A stretch of DNA of 43,885 bases from JADKFD01 sp050250665 (GTDB taxonomy: Bacteria; Pseudomonadota; Gammaproteobacteria; Xanthomonadales; SZUA-5). Position 1 is the first letter of the stretch; each line of letters starts with the position of its first letter. The stretch spans positions 1 through 43,885 of the forward strand of contig JBFWOF010000052.1 of the NCBI GenBank assembly GCA_050250665.1, written 5' to 3'. The notes under the pieces were generated by a model. It was not told where the DNA came from, did no database searches, and saw only the letters and a list, made by a program, of their open reading frames with translations. Positions 24,565-31,477 of this stretch are shown here, piece by piece. A program made the position numbers and the translations under genes.

Positions 24565-26637
24565 ATGCCCAGTCTCCACCCATTTCCGGTCTGGTACGGA
24601 CTGCTGCTCTGGATGCTGCTGCCAGCGGCCGCTGCGTTTGCTGCGGAAACCGCGCCAGCGCGGCCGAGCATCAGCGCACTCAGCCCCTTGCCGGATTTCG
24701 TGGATGCATCCAGCGTGCCCGAGCAATGGCCCGCGTCTTTCGACGTCGATTCCGACTCCAGTTGGCGCTATTGGCTGATCGACACCCAGGTCGACCGACG
24801 CACCTCAAATGACACGATCTTCGTCGATCTGGCCTTCGAGCCGATGACTGCCGAGCGCCTCGGTGATGCCGGTCGCTTCGAGATCGGTTTTCGCAGTGAG
24901 TACCAGTCGCTGCAGCTGCACCAGATTGCGGTGCGGCGCGCGGGCCGCTGGGCCGACCGTTTCCGCCCTGAGGGCGTGGAACTGACCCGGCGCCAGGCCG
25001 AATTCGAATCCGATCTCAGCGACAGCAGCGTGTCGGCGCTGCTGGTGATCGATGACGTGCGGGTGGGTGATGTGGTTCGCATCAGTTACAGCGTGCACGG
25101 CAGCAATCCGGTACTGGCTGGACATTCCCACCACCAGTTCTCCTTCGGCAGCGAGTTTCCGCAGCTGCACCGCAAGGCGCGGGTCCTGTTTGCCCGGGAT
25201 GCCAAGGTCAACGCGCAGCGCTTCAACGATCCGCCGAAGGCCACACTGAAGCGCAGGAGCGGCCATCTGGAATGGCGCGCCGAGGCGAAGGAGTTGCCCG
25301 GAGTGCGCAGAGAGCAGGACCTGCCTTCCTGGTATGTCGATCGTCCCGCCTGGGCTGTTTCCGAAGAGCAGAGCTGGGCGCAGATCGTGGACTGGGCCCT
25401 GCCGCTGTACCTCACGACCGCCGAGCTCCCCGATGAACTGGCGCAGGAGTTGCCGCAGAAACGACTGTTGACCGAGGCAGAGCGAGCGTCATGGGCCTTG
25501 CAGCGGGTGCAGGACGACGTGCGCTATTTCGCCACCGTACTGGGCGACAGCTCGCACCGCCCGAATCCGCCAGCCTTGACCTGGCAACGCCGTTACGGCG
25601 ACTGCAAGGACAAGGCACAGCTGCTGACCACACTGTTGCGAGCGCTCGACATCGAGGCAATGCCGGCGCTGGTTTCGGTGGGCAACGGCCCCAATCTCGA
25701 TCGCTTGCCACCTGCGGCCACGGCTTTCGATCATGTCATCGTGACCGCCATCGTCGATGGCGAGCGCCTTTGGCTGGATCCGACCTTGGTCTGGCAGCGC
25801 GGCAATGTTCGCGATCGCCGTGCGGGTCTGGAAGGCTATGCCCTGATCATTGACGCCGGACAGCAGGATTTGACGGCCATGCCCGCGGCCGATCCGGCGC
25901 AATACAGGATTGCCGTGAGCGAACGCTACAGCGTCGCCGATGAAGATCGGCAAACCGTCGCGCTGACCGTGGAAACAAGGCGCAGCGGCAATGCTGCCAA
26001 CGAGTTCCGGCGTGCGCTGGCGGGTAGTACCAGCAAGGAGATCCAGCGCAAATATGCCGAGTTCTACCGGCGCCATTTCGGCAAGCTGCGCACCACCGCT
26101 GAGCTGGGGATCGCCGACGACGTTGATGCCAATGAGATCGTCGTCTCGGAGCACTACGAATTGCAGGACCCGTGGACTCGCGGGGACCTGCAGCTACTGC
26201 TGGTACCCACAGCGGCCGAGGCAGCTGCGCAACTGGTGCGTCCCGGCCAGTTGGAGCGCGCCGGACCCTTCATCGCGACCGCCCCAGCCAGCATCGACTA
26301 CGAGGCCAGGTTCGAGTTGCCAGAGTCCTGGCGGGACGGCGCCAGCGAACTCGACGAGAGCGTCGATTCGCCGGCCTTTCGCTGGCGTTCGTGGCGCAAG
26401 TCCGAAGCCGACGGACTCGCGCTCGGTCATCATTTCGAGAGCCTGCAGACCATCCTGCCGGCTGCTGAAATCGACCAGCATCTGGCCGCCATCGAACGCG
26501 CCGAACTTCTCAGTCAGCAGGGCCTGCGCGTGCTGATGCCGGCGCAGCAGAGAATTCAGGATCGAGAGGCACGCTTGCGCGCCATCCTCAAGAGCGCCCG
26601 CTCGCGGGCTCAAGGCGGAGAAGTTCATGAGCAATAA
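24565..26637 (+). CDS. DUF3857 and transglutaminase-like domain protein
   Basis: A 690-residue exported protein. Signal/anchor helix at 10-28 (YGLLLWMLLPAAAAFAA); DUF3857 domain at about 60-300, a beta-rich region with VGDVVRISYSVHG; then a transglutaminase-like core with RYGDCKDKAQLLTTLLRAL (Cys347), AFDHVIVTAI (His390) and RLWLDPT (Asp405), the full catalytic triad. The C-terminal third is a helical and mixed domain. Homologues with this pairing are common in Bacteroidetes and Xanthomonadales and usually end in TPRs; here the repeat part is a separate gene (Sel1) overlapping the 3' end by 11 nt. GGAG lies 7 nt before the ATG at 24565; longer frames to 24391 have no signal peptide at their start. 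Possible role: peptide-amide work in the periplasm. Confidence 0.85.
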   Translation: MPSLHPFPVWYGLLLWMLLPAAAAFAAETAPARPSISALSPLPDFVDASSVPEQWPASFDVDSDSSWRYWLIDTQVDRRTSNDTIFVDLAFEPMTAERLGDAGRFEIGFRSEYQSLQLHQIAVRRAGRWADRFRPEGVELTRRQAEFESDLSDSSVSALLVIDDVRVGDVVRISYSVHGSNPVLAGHSHHQFSFGSEFPQLHRKARVLFARDAKVNAQRFNDPPKATLKRRSGHLEWRAEAKELPGVRREQDLPSWYVDRPAWAVSEEQSWAQIVDWALPLYLTTAELPDELAQELPQKRLLTEAERASWALQRVQDDVRYFATVLGDSSHRPNPPALTWQRRYGDCKDKAQLLTTLLRALDIEAMPALVSVGNGPNLDRLPPAATAFDHVIVTAIVDGERLWLDPTLVWQRGNVRDRRAGLEGYALIIDAGQQDLTAMPAADPAQYRIAVSERYSVADEDRQTVALTVETRRSGNAANEFRRALAGSTSKEIQRKYAEFYRRHFGKLRTTAELGIADDVDANEIVVSEHYELQDPWTRGDLQLLLVPTAAEAAAQLVRPGQLERAGPFIATAPASIDYEARFELPESWRDGASELDESVDSPAFRWRSWRKSEADGLALGHHFESLQTILPAAEIDQHLAAIERAELLSQQGLRVLMPAQQRIQDREARLRAILKSARSRAQGGEVHEQ

Positions 26638-28945
26638 GTTCCTTGCCGGCATCGCACTGTCGTGCCTGCTGATCACCACCGCGGTCACCGCGACGGCCAA
26701 AGCATCCGACACCAAACCAGCTTCTGCCCGCGGCGAGGTCAGTTCACCCTTCGGCATACCCGGCCAGCAGGCGACTGACGACGTCTGGAAGCAGTTTCTC
26801 GCCGGCTCCGATCTGACCCGCGCCGGCAACGCCCTGCGCTTGCTCAACGAACTGTTCGACGAGACCGGTGAGCTGGATCCGGCCTTGTGCAAGTCCAGGG
26901 AGCAGGAAATCCGCGAAGCCCTTGCAGAGATTCCGGTCAGCGCCGGCATGTGGTTCTACGGTGGACGCTGCGCCGAGCTCAACGGCGATTCCGAACTGGC
27001 GGCGCAGTCGGAGGCGGTGCTGGCAGCGCTGCTGGAGAACGCCCTCGGGCAACGCATCATGGCGAGCTATTCGCGCCCGATTCCGGTACTGGGCGAAAAC
27101 GACATCTACGCCATCCTTGAACTCAGCGGCGAAACGGTGTTGGCACAGGTCTACGAAGTCCCGGTGACCGGGCGCTACATGCGTCTGATCGTCAGCACAC
27201 TGGACGAGGACAGCAAGCGCCAGCAGTCCATGTATTTCGATTTTCTCGACAACTTCGTGCAGCTGGCGCGTGATACACCCGAGCTGCGGATGCCCTCCGG
27301 CCGACGCCAGTTCGCCCTGGAGCTGCTGCGTGGACTGGATCAGAGCGAAGCGGCAATCGTAGCGAGGGACGCGTGGGAGGCCTTGTTGAAGGATTCCGTG
27401 GACGGGCGCCTGGAGGCGATCCGGGCACTGGCGAAGAAGCAAGATGGTCATCGGCTCTGGGTTGGCTTGATCTGCGTCACCGTGGAGGCTTTCGATTGCG
27501 CAGCAGAAGGCGTTGAGCTGCTCTTGCCTTATGCCGAGGCAGGACTTGCCGATGCCTATGTCGTGCTCGCTGTGGCCTACGCCGAAGGGCGTGGCGTGGA
27601 GCGAGATGACGAAGCCGCTCTGGCGATGCTGGCCGAGGCGAACAGGGCGCTCGGACCACCCCTTGCCGAAGTGTCGCTGCAAGTCTTGCTCAAATCGATC
27701 AACGGCAAGACACAGCTGCACCCGTTGGTGGCGGAGACCCTGCGTGAGGCTGCGGCCGCAGGCAATCCGCTCGCCAGTGTGCCGGTGGCGCTCAGCACCG
27801 GAGATTGGACGCAGGATCAGATTCCGCAGGAGGCCTTGCCCTTCTTGCGGGTCGCCGCGGACGGTGGTGCGACCGTTGCCCTGGGATTGGCTGGTCGCGC
27901 ACATGTGGAAGCGGGTCGGGCCGACGTGGGCTTGCCGATGTTGCGCAGGGCTGCCGATGCAGGCGATCAACTCTCGGCCCTGTTTCTGGGGCTGGCCTAT
28001 ATGCGAGGCGAGCTGCTCAAGGCAGACGTCGAGCAGGCGCGCCACTGGCTGAGGATCGGCGCCGAAGCTGGAGAGGTGAGGTCGATGAGGGTGCTCGCGC
28101 TCGACTACGGAAGGCAAGGGGGAGTCGAGAATCATCAGCTGGCAGACGCCTGGTTCAGCGAAGCGGTATTGCTCGGCGACGAACAGGCCAGCGTGCTCAT
28201 GGCGCGCTTTCTGCTCAGCGAACCGGAGGGCGTGGAAGATGCGCTGAAACGCGCACGGATTCTGCTGGAGGCGCTGATTGCGGAACACGACTCGGACGAG
28301 GCGCGTTTTGATCTGGGTAGTTGGAAGTTGCAGCCGGGGAGCCCCGTGTATGCGCCAGAGCAGGGCCTCGCGCTGGTGCGCGAAGCCGGCGAGAACGGTC
28401 ATCAGATGGCGCGCATGTTCTATGCGGCCCAGGGTCTGACTGCTCCCTCGCCCGAGATCGATGTCGAGCTCGCCGGACGTTGGTTGGAGCAGGGGATCAA
28501 GAACAAGGATCCCGAGATCGCGGTTCCACTGGCCTCCGTATTGATCAATGCCAAGCCCGAATATCGTGATGTCCCTCGTGGAGTGGCACTGCTCGATCAG
28601 TGGTGGCAGGAAGAGCAGAATGCGTCCGCGCTCAACGAACTGGCATGGCTGCGCTGCACCAGCGTCGATCCCGAGGTCTTCAGCCGCGAACAGTCTGCGG
28701 TGTTGGGCCCGGCGCTGGCCAAACTCGCGACCGACAGGCTTGACTGGCTGGATACAGTCGCTGCCTGCCAGGCAGCTGCAGGCGACTTTGAACTGGCCGT
28801 TGCCACTCAGCGGGAAGTGATCACCGAGGTGGAGGCCAGAGCTGGCCCCGACAGTCCGACCGTGAAGTCCATGAAAGCGCGCTTGCAGCGCTATCAGGAC
28901 GGCAAGCGTGCCGAGGAACAGATCAACGCCTCTGTCGACGACTAG
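26627..28945 (+). CDS. Secreted Sel1-repeat protein
   Basis: A 772-residue exported solenoid protein. Signal peptide 1-25 (ALSCLLITTAVTATAKAS). From about residue 280 it carries Sel1-like helix pairs of ~36 residues, seen as AEAGLADAYVVLAVAYAEGRGV, ADAGDQLSALFLGLAYMRGEL and AEAGEVRSMRVLALDYGR (each listed in part), with a degenerate C-terminal group ending in a short helical tail. The N-terminal 250 residues match nothing I recognise. Its ATG lies 11 nt before the stop of the transglutaminase gene, with GGAG upstream, so the pair is translationally coupled and the Sel1 protein likely scaffolds or regulates its partner. No terminator is obvious; a possible 247-bp element follows. Confidence 0.8.
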   Translation: MSNKFLAGIALSCLLITTAVTATAKASDTKPASARGEVSSPFGIPGQQATDDVWKQFLAGSDLTRAGNALRLLNELFDETGELDPALCKSREQEIREALAEIPVSAGMWFYGGRCAELNGDSELAAQSEAVLAALLENALGQRIMASYSRPIPVLGENDIYAILELSGETVLAQVYEVPVTGRYMRLIVSTLDEDSKRQQSMYFDFLDNFVQLARDTPELRMPSGRRQFALELLRGLDQSEAAIVARDAWEALLKDSVDGRLEAIRALAKKQDGHRLWVGLICVTVEAFDCAAEGVELLLPYAEAGLADAYVVLAVAYAEGRGVERDDEAALAMLAEANRALGPPLAEVSLQVLLKSINGKTQLHPLVAETLREAAAAGNPLASVPVALSTGDWTQDQIPQEALPFLRVAADGGATVALGLAGRAHVEAGRADVGLPMLRRAADAGDQLSALFLGLAYMRGELLKADVEQARHWLRIGAEAGEVRSMRVLALDYGRQGGVENHQLADAWFSEAVLLGDEQASVLMARFLLSEPEGVEDALKRARILLEALIAEHDSDEARFDLGSWKLQPGSPVYAPEQGLALVREAGENGHQMARMFYAAQGLTAPSPEIDVELAGRWLEQGIKNKDPEIAVPLASVLINAKPEYRDVPRGVALLDQWWQEEQNASALNELAWLRCTSVDPEVFSREQSAVLGPALAKLATDRLDWLDTVAACQAAAGDFELAVATQREVITEVEARAGPDSPTVKSMKARLQRYQDGKRAEEQINASVDD

Positions 28946-29067
28946 TCTGCTGATCGTGTGTCAGTTGCTGTGCCGGCCGATTGCTCTTGCCGGAGCCGCT
29001 GATGTCGGCACAGCCAGGCGGCGGCTGTTCGTGCCGGACGCCTCCCCGCCTGCGCCCAACTGTCCTG

Positions 29068-29314
29068 GCCCGCATTTCTCACACCTGTTGCGGAAGTTCG
29101 GGCAGGGCTTTGCGACTAGCGCAAGGCGCGACGACGAGAAATGGTCATTCCATTGCGAGGAGGAGCAACGCCGCGATAGTCGCAAAGAACGCGCGAGGGC
29201 CGCAAAGCGGGCAGATGCAAGCCGTACACTTTACAGTTACGGTGCGGCCACCGATTCGCCTTGCGCTGCAAGGGAGTCGCGGCATCTGAACGCGCAGGTG
29301 TGAGAAATGCGGGC
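29068..29314. mobile_element. Possible MITE: 247 bp between 20-bp perfect inverted repeats
   Basis: GCCCGCATTTCTCACACCTG (29068-29087) is matched exactly by its reverse complement at 29295-29314. The inside has no protein-coding frame I can support. Just outside, TGTCC occurs on both sides (29061-29065 and 29319-29323), a possible but offset target duplication. It fills most of the gap between the Sel1 gene and the NSS transporter gene (28946-29350). The right end lies 37 bp before the transporter start, so a promoter could sit inside. No second copy in this window, so mobility is inferred. Confidence 0.5.
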
Positions 29315-29350
29315 TATTGTCCAAGGCCAGCATCGGGGAAGGAGACGGGC

Positions 29351-30715
29351 ATGGCAGCGGGCGTATCTCAGCACGGCATGTGGTCATCGAAATTGGGTTT
29401 TGTGTTGGCCGCAGTGGGCTCGGCGGTGGGGCTGGGCAATATCTGGCGTTTTTCCTATGTGACCGCCGAAAACGGTGGCGGCGCCTTTGTCCTGGTCTAT
29501 CTGCTGGCGGTGCTGTCGGTCGGTCTGCCGCTGATGATTGCCGAGGTGATGATCGGTCGCGCCGGGCGCGAGAGTCCGATCAACACGCTGATTGATCTGG
29601 CCCGTGAATCCCGGGCCAGTCCGGCCTGGTCCCTGATCGGCTGGTCCGGGATCGTCGCTGGATTGTTGATCCTGTCCTTTTACTGCGTGATCGCCGGCTG
29701 GACCCTGAGCTACACCGTCACCTACGCCCAGGCGGTGTTCAGTACCACGCCCGCGATCGGCGATCCGGGCGGGCACTTCGGCGCCCTCACCAGCAGTACT
29801 TCGAGTCTGCTGTTCTGGCATTTCGTGTTCATCGTGCTGACCATTGGCGTGGTCGCCCGCGGAGTCGAGAAGGGCATCGAGGCGGCGGTGCGCTTCATGA
29901 TTCCCTCGTTGTTCCTGATTCTGGTCAGCCTGGTCATCTATGGCGCCACCACCGGGCACTTCAGTGAAGCGCTGTCCTATATGTTCGCGCCGGATTTCTC
30001 CAAGGTCACCGGCAGTACGATGGTGGCTGCGCTCGGCCAGGCCTTCTTCTCACTGAGTCTGGGCATGGCCGGCATGATGGCTTACGGTGCCTATGTGCCC
30101 GACAAGGCCTCGATTCCGCGTCTCGCCGGGGTGATCTGCCTCGCCGACACTGGCGTCGCGCTGCTGGCCGGCATGGCCATCTTCCCGCTGGTCTTCGCCT
30201 TCTCGCTGGATCCGCATACGGCGGGTCCGGGTCTGGTATTCGTGGCCCTGCCCAGTGCCTTCGCGCAGATGCAGTTCGGCAATCTTTATGGACTGGCTTT
30301 CTTCGTGTTGCTGGCGTTCGCGGCGTGGAGTTCAACCATTTCCATTCTGGAGGGTGGCACGGCCTATCTGGTCGAGCGTGGATTGAGCCGCTGGCTGGCG
30401 GCGACGCTGCTCGGCGGCTTTGCCGGCACCGTGGGCATCGGCAGCGTACTCAGTTTCACGGTCTGGTCGGAAGTCCGCCTGGCCGACCGCAACATCCTGG
30501 ACTTCACCAATTTCATCGCCAGCGATCTGATGCTGCCGCTGGGCGGGCTTGCCATCGCCACCTTCGCCGGATGGGTGTTGGCCGAGCCGCTGCGGCGCAA
30601 CCAGCTGGCCGACATCAGCGACACCAGCTATGCCATCTGGAAGGCGCTGTGCCGCTACGTGGCGCCGGTGCTGATCGCGCTGGTATTCGCCAGCGGACTG
30701 GGGCTGTTCGGGTAG
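29351..30715 (+). CDS. Sodium-dependent transporter, NSS/SNF family
   Basis: A 454-residue membrane protein of the neurotransmitter:sodium symporter family, which brings amino acids or related molecules in with Na+. Seen: the first helix SAVGLGNIWRFSYVTAENGGG, holding the unwound Gly and the N-x-W-R-F motif used for Na+ and substrate, and about 11 further hydrophobic helices, with SLSLGMAGMMAYGAYV in helix 6 and a SSTISILEGG segment near helix 8. Short N terminus and length are normal for bacterial (LeuT/MhsT-like) members. The start at 29351 has AAGGAG 8 nt upstream. The gene stands alone after the possible MITE; the substrate cannot be deduced. Confidence 0.9.
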   Translation: MAAGVSQHGMWSSKLGFVLAAVGSAVGLGNIWRFSYVTAENGGGAFVLVYLLAVLSVGLPLMIAEVMIGRAGRESPINTLIDLARESRASPAWSLIGWSGIVAGLLILSFYCVIAGWTLSYTVTYAQAVFSTTPAIGDPGGHFGALTSSTSSLLFWHFVFIVLTIGVVARGVEKGIEAAVRFMIPSLFLILVSLVIYGATTGHFSEALSYMFAPDFSKVTGSTMVAALGQAFFSLSLGMAGMMAYGAYVPDKASIPRLAGVICLADTGVALLAGMAIFPLVFAFSLDPHTAGPGLVFVALPSAFAQMQFGNLYGLAFFVLLAFAAWSSTISILEGGTAYLVERGLSRWLAATLLGGFAGTVGIGSVLSFTVWSEVRLADRNILDFTNFIASDLMLPLGGLAIATFAGWVLAEPLRRNQLADISDTSYAIWKALCRYVAPVLIALVFASGLGLFG

Positions 30716-30780
30716 AGGGGCGAGGGCGAGAGGGCCCGAGCGGCTTTGCGGTGGGCCGCGCGCCGGCGCGGCCGCTGTTG

Positions 30781-30940
30781 CTCTCCCGGGATTGCTTCGT
30801 CGCTGCGCTCCTCTCCATGAACCCATATCGCAAGTTGTAGATGCGTCATTGCGAGGAACGCAGTGACGAAGCAATCCAGTGCTTCTGCGGCTGTGTGTCT
30901 GGATTGCTTCCCCCGGATCAAGTCCGGGGTCGCAATGACG
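30781..30940. repeat. Inverted second copy of the 97-bp palindromic element with its side module
   Basis: Full element 30844-30940, which in reverse complement matches 23428-23524 over the same 97 bp. To its left a partial inner arm (GATTGCTTCGTCGCTGCGCT, 30784-30803) and the side module CTCCATGAACCCATATCGCA (30814-30833) show that two elements met here. Upstream at 30735-30780 there is a further short GC-rich palindrome region. Confidence 0.75.
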
Positions 30941-31045
30941 CCGGCTCTTGTGGGTCCAGACTTGTCTGAGCGCTCCTGGCGATGTGCTGGAGAAGCGTCC
31001 AGACAAGACTGGACCTACCAAAGCCCAACGCTCGTAGCCTTTCCC

Positions 31046-31129
31046 GTGCCCCGTGCCCCGTGCCCCGTGCCCCGTGCCCCGATCACCGATCACCGATCAC
31101 CGACAACCGACAACCGACAACCGACAACG
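31046..31129. repeat. Twelve in-phase heptamers of three types
   Basis: GTGCCCC x5 (31046-31080), GATCACC x3 (31081-31101), GACAACC x3 + GACAACG (31102-31129), all in one unbroken 7-nt register. The GACAACC type is the reverse complement of GGTTGTC, the heptamer of the array at 1117. The three types share a G...CC frame. Confidence 0.9.
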
Positions 31130-31477
31130 CCCAGTGCCAGGTCGGCCATTTTCAGCCATAATGTGCAGGTTTCGTGCGGACTCGTTCAGCTGGGTGCGCC
31201 GACATCAGATGGCAGGGTGCTTGTTCAGCTTCATAAAGCACTGAGGAATCAAGCTAGCTTTTTGGTGAATAATGCGCGGCCGCTCGCGCCGGCATCCGTT
31301 TGTCGCGCGATCAGACCCGTTTGCCTGGTCAGGTACCGGTACCAGCCCGGAACCGCAGGCGTTTGCTTAGCAGTACTCTGCGGGCCTCAGGGCCCGCCCA
31401 GAAATTTCCGAGAGATCGGCGCTCTACCCGGGCGTGGCTTTTTCGGGCCGATTCACTACACGTCAAGAGATCAAAAC
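31130..31477. other. Long leader/upstream region of the EF-G gene
   Basis: 348 bp with no gene I can support. It includes a 7-bp stem with TCAG loop (GCGGGCC/GGCCCGC, 31380-31397) ~80 nt before the EF-G start, AT-richer sequence around 31225-31275 where a promoter could lie (TTGGTGAATAATG), and CAAGAGA about 6 nt before the ATG as a weak ribosome site. No riboswitch pattern recognised. Confidence 0.35.

Noticed and set aside
31225..31477. Riboswitch or ribosomal-protein-like leader before EF-G
   Set aside because: One 7-bp hairpin and no recognised conserved core; a long leader alone is not evidence.
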